Origin: an uncultured Prevotellaceae bacterium
Lineage (GTDB): Bacteria > Bacteroidota > Bacteroidia > Bacteroidales > Bacteroidaceae
Direction: 5' to 3'
Assembly (NCBI GenBank): GCA_902776545.1
Contig: CACYQO010000037.1
Span: 1-46,559, forward strand
Length of the DNA: 46,559 nt
The notes under the pieces: generated by a model
The model's input: only the letters and a program-made list of their open reading frames with translations
What the model was told of the DNA's origin: nothing
The model's database searches: none
Program-made: the position numbers and the translations under genes
In this document: positions 25,130-32,297 of the stretch, one piece after another
Position numbering within the stretch: the first letter of the stretch is position 1
Layout of the letters: every line of letters starts with the position of its first letter

Positions 25130-25555
25130 TTATGCGATGTCGATCTGGCGGGAGACCTTGACCTTCTCTTCGACGATCTTCGGGAGTTCGACGGTGAGGA
25201 CACCGTGCTCGACCTTGGCGGAGATGGCGTCGCGCTTCACATCGTCAGGCAAGATGAGCGTCTGCTCGTACTTTGAGTAAGAGAACTCACGACGCAGGTA
25301 GCGAGTGTTCTTGTCCTCATCCTTCTTCTCGGCCTTGCTTTCCATCTTTACGACGAGGTTGCCTTCGTCGTTGATGTGCACATTGAAATCCTCCTTTTTC
25401 ATGCCCGGTGCGGCGAGCTCTACGATGTAGGCTTTGTCGCTTTCTTTCACATTGATTGCAGGTGCAGTGCAGTTGACTTTCGGCAGATAATCTGTATCAA
25501 ACAGATCGTTGAACACTGCAGGAATCCAGTTGTTTGTTCTCATCATTGGCATCAT
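25130..25555 (-). CDS. Hsp20/alpha-crystallin small heat-shock protein
   Basis: A 141-residue holdase chaperone. The alpha-crystallin domain spans about residues 30-130, with AYIVELAAPGMKKEDFNV, RREFSYSKYEQTLILPDDV and the C-terminal VEHGVLTVELPK (the A/V-x-x-GVL motif). Two start ATGs are possible (25555 and 25543). I favour 25555 because an AGGAGG Shine-Dalgarno sequence lies 8 bp before it (minus strand, 25564-25569), unusual for this organism type. A terminator follows the gene. Confidence 0.9.
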   Translation of the reverse strand: MMPMMRTNNWIPAVFNDLFDTDYLPKVNCTAPAINVKESDKAYIVELAAPGMKKEDFNVHINDEGNLVVKMESKAEKKDEDKNTRYLRREFSYSKYEQTLILPDDVKRDAISAKVEHGVLTVELPKIVEEKVKVSRQIDIA

Positions 25556-25563
25556 AATTTTTA

Positions 25564-25569
25564 CCTCCT
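25564..25569 (-). promoter_or_regulatory. Strong Shine-Dalgarno sequence of hsp20
   Basis: The minus strand reads AGGAGG 8 bp before the ATG at 25555. Most other starts in the window lack such a sequence, which suggests high translation of this chaperone. Confidence 0.65.
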
Positions 25570-25660
25570 AATTATATTTTTAAAAGTTATACATGTTGAC
25601 TATTTTGGTGATCGTCTTACGGCGGTCACTGAGTAAGAGGCAAGAAGCGTGCCAAAGAAT

Positions 25661-25726
25661 AGAGGCGGATCAGACCACCCCTACCCCTCCTAACTCAGGA
25701 GGGGAAATAAAATGCTTAGAGGCGGA
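25661..25726 (-). repeat. Palindromic CCCCTCCT repeat flanked by direct repeats
   Basis: A hairpin CCCCTCCT / AGGAGGGG (25684-25691 and 25697-25704) is joined to TAGGGGTGGTCTGA on the minus strand. It matches the intragenic copy at 31966-32006 at nearly every position. The 9-bp sequence AGAGGCGGA occurs on both sides (25661-25669 and 25718-25726), which could be a target duplication. Confidence 0.7.
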
Positions 25727-25734
25727 AACGTATG

Positions 25735-28700
25735 TCAGGATGACAGAATATCGCGACTAATTGTCAGAGCAGCATCCACAGAGGGTACGTCGGCGATGAT
25801 GACGGAACGCTTGCCGGCGGTCTCGTGGAAGTTGCAGCGACGGGGGTTGTGGCCCACGTAGTCGAGGATGCGCCCAAAAGCCTCGCTCTGGAAGTAGGGG
25901 CTGTCGGGGTTGGTCACAAAGTAGAGGTGCATCTTTGACTGTTTGAGGAGTATCTTCTCGATGCCGAGCTGTTTGCCGCAGACACGCAGGGGGACGACGC
26001 GGATGAGTTCTTCGGCAACGTCTGGGATAGCGCCGAAACGGTCTGTGAGACGGCTGCGGTAGGCGGCGAGGTCATCGTCGAGATGCTGGCTGGCGGCGAG
26101 GTTGTCGAGTTCGCGGTAGAGCAGCATACGCTCGGAGTCGCTGGGGACGTAGAGGTCGGAGAAGTACATCTCGAGGTCGGACTCGAGGGTGCAGTCATCG
26201 ACAAAATACGAGGAAGGAGGAAGGAGGAAGGAGGAAGGAGATATGTCTGCTGGAGGATTAGCCCCAGATGCTTTCCCTGCCGAAGGAGTATTCTCTTTCC
26301 TCTTTCCTCCTTCCTCACTCCTCGAAAACTCTGGGGTTTCATTCCGCAGTTCGGCCATAGCCTGGTTGAGAATCTTCTGATAGGTCTCGTAGCCGAGGTC
26401 GGAGATGAAGCCGGACTGCTCAGCGCCAAGGAGATTGCCGGCACCACGGATGTCGAGATCCTGCATGGCGATGTTGATGCCGGAGCCGAGATCGGAGAAG
26501 TTCTCGAGGGCTTCGAGGCGACGGCGCGACTCAGGATTGAGGGCGGCCAGCGGTGGTGCGAGCAGATAGCAGAACGCCTTGCGGTTGCCACGGCCTACGC
26601 GTCCTCGCATTTGATGGAGGTCGGAGAGGCCGAAGTTGTGGGCACCGTTGATGATGATGGTGTTGGCGTTGGGGATGTCGATGCCATTCTCGACGATGGT
26701 AGTGGAGAGCAGCACGTCGTAGTCGTAGTTGGAGAAGTCGAGCACGATCTGTTCGAGCTGTTCAGGCTTCATCTGTCCATGGCCGATGGCGACACGGGCA
26801 TCGGGGATGTACTTGTGGATCATCTCCGCGATGTGGGTGAGGTCGCTGATGCGGTTGTTGACGAAATAGACCTGTCCGTTGCGCGACATCTCGAAGTTGA
26901 TGGCGTCGGTGATGATCTCCGCGCCGAAGGTGTGTATCTCCGTCTGGATGGGATAGCGGTTGGGCGGCGGTGTCTGGATGACGCTGAGGTCACGGGCACC
27001 GACGAGCGAGAACTGGAGGGTGCGCGGAATGGGCGTGGCGGACATCGTGAGGGTATCGACGTTGGACTTCAGCTGGCGCAGCTTCTCCTTGGTGGAGACG
27101 CCGAACTTCTGTTCCTCGTCGATGATGAGCAGTCCGAGATCCTTGAACTTCACCGATTTGCCGATGAGCTTATGCGTACCTATTATAATATCTATCTTAC
27201 CGTCGGCGAGGTCTTTCAACAGGGCGGTGGTCTGCTTGGCACTACGGGCACGGGTGAGGTAGTCGACGCGGACAGGCATGTCTTTCAGGCGACCAGAGAA
27301 GGTGCGGTAATGCTGATAGGCCAGGACGGTGGTGGGCACGAGGACGGCCACCTGCTTACCGTCAGTTGCGGCCTTGAAAGCGGCACGCACGGCCACCTCG
27401 GTCTTGCCGAAGCCCACGTCGCCACAGACGAGACGGTCCATCGGACGGGCCCGCTCCATGTCGGCCTTCACGTCCTGCGTGGCCTTGAGCTGGTCGGGAG
27501 TGTCTTCGTAGAGGAAGCTGGCCTCGAGCTCATGCTGCATGTAGGTGTCGGCGCTAAAGGCAAAGCCCTTCTCGCGACGGCGCTTGGCGTAGAGTTTGAT
27601 CAGGTCACGGGCGATGTCCTTGATGTGTTTCTTCGTGCGCTCCTTGAGGCGTTCCCACTGACCTGTGCCGAGGGTGGAGAGACGGGGCGGCTCGCCGTTG
27701 TCCTGAGACTTGTATTTCGAGACCTTATAGAGGGAATGGATCGAGACGTAGATGCTGTCGCCATTCTGGTAGATGATCTTGATCATCTCCTGGTAAGCCC
27801 CCTCCTGGCCTCCCCCCTTAGGGGAGGTAACTGGCATGCGCACGAGGCCACCGAACTTGCCCACACCGTGATCGACGTGAACCACGAAGTCGCCGATTTC
27901 AAACTGCTGGATCTCCTTGAGCGTGAGGGCCATCTTACCACTGCGGGCCTTGTCGCTGCGGAGGTTGTATTTATGGAAACGGTCGAATATCTGGTGGTCG
28001 GTGAAGACGCAGATGCGGAGGTCGTGGTCGATAAAACCCTCGTGGAGAGTCTTGTCAACGGGATTGAAGGATATATTGGCCGAATCGGCCAATATATCCT
28101 TCAAACGCTCATTCTGCTTCTGACTGTCGGCACAGATGTATATCTTGTAGCCCTTCGACAGATAATCGGCGAAGGTCTGCTGGAGCAGGTCGAAGTTCTT
28201 ATGGAACAGCGGCTGCACAGAGATGGAGAATTTTAGAGGTATGAGGTGAGAGGTAAGAGGTGAGAGATTTGACTTTGAGGCGGAAGACTCTTGGATCGAG
28301 GGGCGGTGGCCAAATTCGATGCGTCGGAAGTTGAGGGCGTCGGAGAGGAACGTGGAGCCTTGTGTGAGCTGGAGTTCACGACGGAGCTGGCGCTCGATGT
28401 CGCGCTGTTCCATCTCCGTAGCGGTCTCGAGCTGTTCGCGCTTAGCCTGGGCGGAGAAGCCTTCCTGATAGGTGCGGTCGATGGCGTCGTGGACGTAGAG
28501 GAAGTCTTTCGTCACGAGGAGTACGTCGTTGGGCACGAACGAGAGGAACGATACTTTTTCATCGTCCGTCACCGTGAGTTCCGGCACGATCTCAATATGT
28601 TCGCGCTGTTCACGGGAGAGCTGGTTCTCCACCTCAAAGGTACGGATGGAGTCGATATCGTCGCCGAAGAAGTCGATACGATAAGGGTATTCGCAACTGA

Positions 28701-29367
28701 AGGAGTAGACGTCGAGGATGGAGCCACGGAGAGCAAACTGTCCTGGTTCGTAGACGTAGTCCACCTCGTGGAAGCCGAAGTCGCGAAGGGTCTTCTCAAT
28801 ATCTGAGACAGCAATCGTCTGGTCTTTCGAGAGAACGAGGGTGCGGGAGTCGAGGTTTTTCTTCGAAACGACGAGTTCTGCGATGGCCTCGGGATAGGTT
28901 ACTACATATAAGGTGGAAAGAGGAAAGTGGAAAGTGGAAAGAGATTTGTCTGAGGCAGAATTATCCACAGAAGTTTTTTCTGACGTCGAAGTATTCTCTT
29001 TCCTCTTTCCTCTTTCCTCCTTCCTCGAAAATCTCGAAAGCACTTCCGTGCGGAGGATCTCAGAGGCAGGATCGCGCTGGGCGTACTTCACGGCACGACG
29101 GTAGCTGGAGGGGAAAAAGAGCACATCGGCGGTGCCCATGAGCTGGGTGAGGTCGTGGTAGAAGTAGCCTGCCTCTTCGGCATCCTGCAGGATGAAGAGC
29201 ATGCGACGGGGACATTTCGCGGCGAGACTGGCGAAGAGCATCGGTGCGGAAGAGGCCAACAGTCCTTCGAGGAAAATCGTGTTTCTTGACGATTTTCCCA
29301 GTTCGCTGGCGAGTGCCTTCAACTGCGGCAAACGGGCATATTGATGCGCTAACTCCTGTATATTCAT
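25735..29367 (-). CDS. mfd: Transcription-repair coupling factor Mfd with four repeat-derived insertions
   Basis: About 1210 residues; Mfd is usually 1100-1150. Mfd is a translocase that removes stalled RNA polymerase and recruits UvrA. Visible are the UvrB-like N-terminal region, FEIGDFVVHVDHGVGKFGG of the polymerase-interaction domain, Walker A GDVGFGKTEVA, the IIDEEQKFG box, MSATPIPRTL, RVAIGHGQM and the helicase end LHQMRGRVGRGNRKAFCYL, then the C-terminal regulatory domain. Four in-frame stretches do not belong to the family: those encoded at 28912-29027, 28235-28290, 27796-27829 and 26209-26324. All sit between conserved blocks, so activity is probably kept. I start at ATG 29367, because the promoter at 29381 excludes the longer frame. 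Confidence 0.92.
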   Translation of the reverse strand: MNIQELAHQYARLPQLKALASELGKSSRNTIFLEGLLASSAPMLFASLAAKCPRRMLFILQDAEEAGYFYHDLTQLMGTADVLFFPSSYRRAVKYAQRDPASEILRTEVLSRFSRKEERGKRKENTSTSEKTSVDNSASDKSLSTFHFPLSTLYVVTYPEAIAELVVSKKNLDSRTLVLSKDQTIAVSDIEKTLRDFGFHEVDYVYEPGQFALRGSILDVYSFSCEYPYRIDFFGDDIDSIRTFEVENQLSREQREHIEIVPELTVTDDEKVSFLSFVPNDVLLVTKDFLYVHDAIDRTYQEGFSAQAKREQLETATEMEQRDIERQLRRELQLTQGSTFLSDALNFRRIEFGHRPSIQESSASKSNLSPLTSHLIPLKFSISVQPLFHKNFDLLQQTFADYLSKGYKIYICADSQKQNERLKDILADSANISFNPVDKTLHEGFIDHDLRICVFTDHQIFDRFHKYNLRSDKARSGKMALTLKEIQQFEIGDFVVHVDHGVGKFGGLVRMPVTSPKGGGQEGAYQEMIKIIYQNGDSIYVSIHSLYKVSKYKSQDNGEPPRLSTLGTGQWERLKERTKKHIKDIARDLIKLYAKRRREKGFAFSADTYMQHELEASFLYEDTPDQLKATQDVKADMERARPMDRLVCGDVGFGKTEVAVRAAFKAATDGKQVAVLVPTTVLAYQHYRTFSGRLKDMPVRVDYLTRARSAKQTTALLKDLADGKIDIIIGTHKLIGKSVKFKDLGLLIIDEEQKFGVSTKEKLRQLKSNVDTLTMSATPIPRTLQFSLVGARDLSVIQTPPPNRYPIQTEIHTFGAEIITDAINFEMSRNGQVYFVNNRISDLTHIAEMIHKYIPDARVAIGHGQMKPEQLEQIVLDFSNYDYDVLLSTTIVENGIDIPNANTIIINGAHNFGLSDLHQMRGRVGRGNRKAFCYLLAPPLAALNPESRRRLEALENFSDLGSGINIAMQDLDIRGAGNLLGAEQSGFISDLGYETYQKILNQAMAELRNETPEFSRSEEGGKRKENTPSAGKASGANPPADISPSSFLLPPSSYFVDDCTLESDLEMYFSDLYVPSDSERMLLYRELDNLAASQHLDDDLAAYRSRLTDRFGAIPDVAEELIRVVPLRVCGKQLGIEKILLKQSKMHLYFVTNPDSPYFQSEAFGRILDYVGHNPRRCNFHETAGKRSVIIADVPSVDAALTISRDILSS
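26209..26324 (-). repeat. In-frame two-armed heptad element in mfd, C-terminal copy
   Basis: Plus-strand left arm 26209-26242 is GGAAGGA heptads after CGA; right arm 26292-26324 is TCTTTCC, TCTTTCC, TCCTTCC, TCACTCC then TCG. The arms are inverted. On the coding strand the core runs from GAATACTCC to CAGACATATCTCC and encodes ENTPSAGKASGANPPADIS. About 39 residues are inserted just before the conserved FVDDCTLESDLEM segment. Confidence 0.8.
27796..27829 (-). repeat. In-frame G/C-rich palindromic repeat in mfd
   Basis: The coding strand reads ACCTCCCCTAAGGGGGGAGG followed by CCAGGAGGGGG. It encodes TSPKGGGQEGA between GGLVRMP and QEMIKIIYQ, where Mfd proteins normally have only a short turn. 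It resembles the CCCCTCCT palindromes at 25661 and 31966 in composition but is a different sequence. Confidence 0.65.
28235..28290 (-). repeat. In-frame one-armed heptad element in mfd
   Basis: On the plus strand the heptads are AGAGGTAT (8), GAGGTGA, GAGGTAA, GAGGTGA, followed by GAGATTTGACTTTGAGGCGG, which aligns with GAGATTTGTCTGAGGCAG at the boundary of the copy at 28912. It encodes about 15 extra residues (SKSNLSPLTSHLIPL) before the conserved FSISVQPLFHKNFDL block. Confidence 0.65.
28912..29027 (-). repeat. In-frame two-armed heptad element in mfd, N-terminal copy
   Basis: Plus-strand left arm 28915-28942 reads GGAAAGA, GGAAAGT, GGAAAGT, GGAAAGA; right arm 28996-29027 reads TCTTTCC three times, TCCTTCC, then TCG. 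The core encodes ENTSTSEKTSVDNSASDKS, alignable with the core of the copy at 26209 (ENTPSAGKASGANPPADIS). It sits between EVLSRFS and VVTYPEAIAELV, adding about 35 residues. Confidence 0.8.
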
Positions 29368-29380
29368 CGCGAATTGCCTG

Positions 29381-29388
29381 CAAAAGTA
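29381..29388 (-). promoter_or_regulatory. -7 promoter element of mfd
   Basis: The minus strand reads TACTTTTG followed by CAGG, 13 bp before the ATG at 29367. Confidence 0.6.
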
Positions 29389-29399
29389 ATAAAAAAAAG

Positions 29400-29462
29400 C
29401 CACAGATTACACAGATTAACACTGATTTAATGATTTTTTCTCGAAATCTGTGTAATCTGTGG
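29400..29462. repeat. Perfect inverted repeat, CCACAGATT family
   Basis: Arms of 18 bp (CCACAGATTACACAGATT at 29400-29417 and its complement at 29445-29462) are perfect. It lies between the divergent mfd and glycosyltransferase promoters, overlapping their -33 regions. It is related to the larger copy at 21327-21439. Confidence 0.8.
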
Positions 29463-29473
29463 TCAAAAATTCG

Positions 29474-29481
29474 TAACTTTG
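29474..29481 (+). promoter_or_regulatory. -7 promoter of the glycosyltransferase-plsC operon
   Basis: TAACTTTG followed by CAG, 17 bp before the ATG at 29499. The inverted repeat ends 11 bp upstream of this box. Confidence 0.6.
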
Positions 29482-29498
29482 CAGCGTCAAAGCACAAA

Positions 29499-30257
29499 AT
29501 GATGCATCAGAGCGACAGTATTGTCATCATCCCGACGTATAACGAGAAGGAGAATATCGAGAAGATTATCCGCGCGGTATTCGCCCTGGACAAATGTTTC
29601 CATATTCTCGTGATCGACGACGGCTCGCCAGACGGAACGGCAGCCATCGTCAGGGGGCTGATGGCGATGGAGTTCGGCGACCGTCTGTTCATCATCGAGC
29701 GCAGCGGGAAGTTAGGATTAGGCACGGCTTACATCACAGGTTTCAAGTGGGCGCTGGAACGTGACTATGCGTACATCTTCGAGATGGATGCGGACTTCAG
29801 CCACGATCCGAAGGACCTACCAAGACTGTATGCCGCCTGTCATGATGAGGGCTACGATGTGTCCATCGGCAGTCGTTACGTAAGTGGTGTGAACGTGGTG
29901 AACTGGCCTGTTGGCCGTGTGTTGATGAGCTATTTCGCCTCGAAGTACGTGAAGATCGTCACGGGCTTCAAGGTTCACGACACAACGGCAGGCTTCGTCT
30001 GCTACAAGCGTCGCGTGCTCAAGACCATCGAGTTGGACAAGATCCGCTTCAAGGGCTATGCCTTCCAGATAGAAATGAAATACACGGCGCATAAGATCGG
30101 CTTTAAGATCAAGGAGGTGAGCGTAATCTTCGTGAACCGCAAGGAGGGCGTGAGCAAGATGTCGGGTGGCATCTTCGGCGAGGCTTTCTTCGGCGTGATG
30201 AAACTCAGGCTAGACGGCTGGAGGCGGAAATATCCGAAACCAAATGACGGTGTATAG
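29499..30257 (+). CDS. Polyprenol monophosphomannose synthase-like glycosyltransferase
   Basis: A 252-residue family 2 glycosyltransferase similar to dolichol/polyprenol-phosphate mannose synthases. It shows IVIIPTYNEKENI, VIDDGSPDGTA, the metal-binding FEMDADFSHDP and VSIGSRYVSG, followed by a conserved DTTAGFVCYKR. No C-terminal membrane domain is present, as in the short soluble class. It probably transfers a sugar from a GDP- or UDP-sugar to a polyprenyl phosphate. The start MM at 29499 follows the promoter directly; the open frame upstream is antisense to mfd and discarded. The operon continues with plsC-like and phosphoesterase genes. Confidence 0.85.
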   Translation: MMHQSDSIVIIPTYNEKENIEKIIRAVFALDKCFHILVIDDGSPDGTAAIVRGLMAMEFGDRLFIIERSGKLGLGTAYITGFKWALERDYAYIFEMDADFSHDPKDLPRLYAACHDEGYDVSIGSRYVSGVNVVNWPVGRVLMSYFASKYVKIVTGFKVHDTTAGFVCYKRRVLKTIELDKIRFKGYAFQIEMKYTAHKIGFKIKEVSVIFVNRKEGVSKMSGGIFGEAFFGVMKLRLDGWRRKYPKPNDGV

Positions 30258-30285
30258 TTTATAGTTTAAAGTTTATAGTTTATAG
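30253..30285 (+). repeat. Heptad array between glycosyltransferase and plsC genes
   Basis: TATAGTT, TATAGTT, TAAAGTT, TATAGTT, TATAG: the first unit contains the TAG stop of the glycosyltransferase, and the array ends directly at the ATG of the acyltransferase. The whole intergenic spacer is repeat. Confidence 0.8.
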
Positions 30286-31050
30286 ATGATTACTCTGCTA
30301 TACAGAATCTATCAGATATTTGTAGGACTGCCGGTGGTGGTGATTATGACGATCATCACGGCCTTTGAAGTGGGTATCGGTACGACTATCGGCAATGGCC
30401 ACTTCTGGGGGTATTATCCTGGAAGGTGGTGGGCAAAGGTCATCCTCTGGTCGCTGCTGATTCCCGTGAAGGTGGAAGGGCGCGAGAAACTGGAGAAAGA
30501 CCGCAGCTACGTGTTTGTGGCGAACCATCAGGGCATCTTCGACATTTTCCTGGTCTACGGTCATCTGGGGCGTAACTTCAAGTGGATGATGAAGCACCAG
30601 TTAGGCCGCATCCCGTTTATCGGCTATGCCTGCAGGAAGTCGCATCAGATATTCGTCGACAAGAGCGGTCCCAAGAAGATCAAGAAGACCTACGACACAG
30701 CGAGGGATATCCTGCAAGAGGGTTACAGCGTGACAGTGTTCCCAGAGGGTGCCCGTTCGTTCACAGGCCACATGGGCATATTCCGCAAAGGAGCGTTCGC
30801 ACTGGCAGACGAGCTGCAGTTGTCTGTGGTGCCGATGACCATCAACGGCTCGTTCGACATCCTGCCGCGCACCCGCGGATTCATCAACCTCATCGACTGG
30901 CATCCGCTCCGTCTGACCATCCATGAGCCCATCCATCCCATTGGCAAAGGGCCTGAGAACGTGGAGAACAGCCGTCAGAAGGCGTACGACGCGATCATGG
31001 GCGGCCTCGAAGAGAAATACCAAGGATATGTCGAGAATCCGGACCAATAG
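30286..31050 (+). CDS. 1-acyl-sn-glycerol-3-phosphate acyltransferase (PlsC-like)
   Basis: A 254-residue membrane-bound acyltransferase. Residues 8-30 and 45-60 are hydrophobic. The HX4D motif is NHQGIFD (His81, Asp86), the substrate motif is FPEGARSF (around residue 152), and the VPMTINGSFD segment is block IV. It would acylate lysophosphatidic acid in phospholipid synthesis, though related enzymes also acylate ornithine lipids. It follows the glycosyltransferase after a 28-bp spacer made of heptads. Confidence 0.88.
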   Translation: MITLLYRIYQIFVGLPVVVIMTIITAFEVGIGTTIGNGHFWGYYPGRWWAKVILWSLLIPVKVEGREKLEKDRSYVFVANHQGIFDIFLVYGHLGRNFKWMMKHQLGRIPFIGYACRKSHQIFVDKSGPKKIKKTYDTARDILQEGYSVTVFPEGARSFTGHMGIFRKGAFALADELQLSVVPMTINGSFDILPRTRGFINLIDWHPLRLTIHEPIHPIGKGPENVENSRQKAYDAIMGGLEEKYQGYVENPDQ

Positions 31051-31079
31051 GATTTACGATTTACAGATTTACGATTGAT
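31051..31079 (+). repeat. Heptad array between plsC and phosphoesterase genes
   Basis: GATTTAC, GATTTAC, AGATTTAC, GATTGAT fills the whole spacer from the TAG stop of the acyltransferase to the ATG at 31080. Confidence 0.7.
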
Positions 31080-32297
31080 ATGATTGCAAGGGCTCCATAT
31101 TTATTTCTGTTGCTGATACTGATCCCAGATCTGTATTTCGATCTGCACTACTGGCGTCATAAGTATAGTGCCAGTCAGAGGCTGTTGCGCTGGCTCCCGT
31201 CGATCATCATGGTGGCCTATACCCTGAAACTGACCTACGAGAAGAACTTCATTCCCGATAATCCCGCCATCTTATGGGTTTACCTGCTGCTGCTCGGACT
31301 GATAGCCGTGCCCAAGGCGGTGTTTATGCTGTGTTCCATCGTGGGACTCGGAGCCTGCAAGTTATTCCGAAGTAGCAAGAATTATGGTAATCTCGTCGGG
31401 CTCCTCTGTGTGCCCGTTATCTGGTATATCCTGCTCTACGGGTCGTTCATCGGCTTCAACAAAATGGAGGTGAATCGTCAGACCTTCGTCTCGAAAGACC
31501 TGCCACAGGCCTTCGACGGCTACAAGGTCGTTATCCTCTCCGACGCCCACGTAGGTTCCTATAACGAGCATAATGAGTACGTCCTGAAAGAGGCCATCGA
31601 CAGCATGAACGCCCAGCGGCCAGACCTCATCGTGTTTTTAGGTGATATCCAGAACACCGAGCCCAAGGATCTCTATCGTCACATGGATGTGCTGAGCAGC
31701 CTGAAGGCGAAGGACGGCATCTACACCGTGCTCGGCAATCACGACTATGGCGACTACATCTGCGGCAATACGGCCAGGAAGGTGGCGAACTGTCGTGAGA
31801 CCATGAGTCTGGAGCGACAGATGGGCTGGACGCTGCTGATGAACGAGCACCGTTACATCGATCGCGAGAAGTCGAGCATCATCATTGCGGGTATGGAGAA
31901 CGATGGCGACGGCATTAAGTTCCCACAGAAAGGTGATATCAAGAAGACGCTGAAGGGGGTATCTTCTTCCCCTCCTGAGTCAGGAGGGGCCAGGGGTGGT
32001 CTGAACAAGCGCTCTGACTATCGCCCCTTCGTCATCATGCTCGAACATGATCCTTCCTCCTGGCGACGTAAGATTATCCCTGACGGCCGAGCTCAGCTCA
32101 CCCTCAGCGGCCATACCCATAAGATGCAGTTTGCACTCTTCGGATGGAGTCCCATGGCGCTGTTGGGCAATGAGTTCAACGACTGGTACACTGAAGGCAA
32201 CCAGTCTCTCTTCGTTACCGCAGGCCTCGGCGGTCTTATCCCCTTCCGCTTTGGCGCCACAGGTGAGATTGTGGTGCTAACGCTGAAAAAGGGTTAG
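31080..32297 (+). CDS. Membrane-anchored metallophosphoesterase
   Basis: A 405-residue protein with three or four N-terminal hydrophobic helices (about residues 5-20, 35-55, 65-90, 105-125) and a calcineurin-like phosphoesterase domain: VVILSDAHVGS, VFLGDIQN, TVLGNHDYGD, LEHDPSSW and LSGHTHKMQ, the five metal-ligand motifs in order. It resembles YaeI/LpxH-like enzymes of Bacteroidetes that act at the membrane; its position behind PlsC suggests lipid metabolism, which is inference. Between GDIKKTLKG and NKRSDYRPFVIML, about 11 residues (VSSSPPESGGARGGL) are encoded by a palindromic repeat. Its stop overlaps the convergent gene by 4 bp. Confidence 0.85.
   Translation: MIARAPYLFLLLILIPDLYFDLHYWRHKYSASQRLLRWLPSIIMVAYTLKLTYEKNFIPDNPAILWVYLLLLGLIAVPKAVFMLCSIVGLGACKLFRSSKNYGNLVGLLCVPVIWYILLYGSFIGFNKMEVNRQTFVSKDLPQAFDGYKVVILSDAHVGSYNEHNEYVLKEAIDSMNAQRPDLIVFLGDIQNTEPKDLYRHMDVLSSLKAKDGIYTVLGNHDYGDYICGNTARKVANCRETMSLERQMGWTLLMNEHRYIDREKSSIIIAGMENDGDGIKFPQKGDIKKTLKGVSSSPPESGGARGGLNKRSDYRPFVIMLEHDPSSWRRKIIPDGRAQLTLSGHTHKMQFALFGWSPMALLGNEFNDWYTEGNQSLFVTAGLGGLIPFRFGATGEIVVLTLKKG
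31966..32006 (+). repeat. In-frame CCCCTCCT palindromic repeat in the phosphoesterase gene
   Basis: A hairpin CCCCTCCT / AGGAGGGG (31969-31976, 31982-31989) followed by CCAGGGGTGGTCTGAAC. Apart from two or three bases it equals the intergenic copy at 25661-25726 in opposite orientation. The reading frame passes through it. Confidence 0.75.

Noticed and set aside
26083-28236. Long open frame (717 codons) on the plus strand
   Set aside because: It is fully antisense to mfd, has no family resemblance and a codon bias that follows from the mfd codons. Mfd motifs are clear on the other strand.
29244-29498. N-terminal extension of the polyprenol glycosyltransferase
   Set aside because: It would be antisense to the mfd start and cross the inverted repeat; the -7 promoter at 29474 lies inside it.
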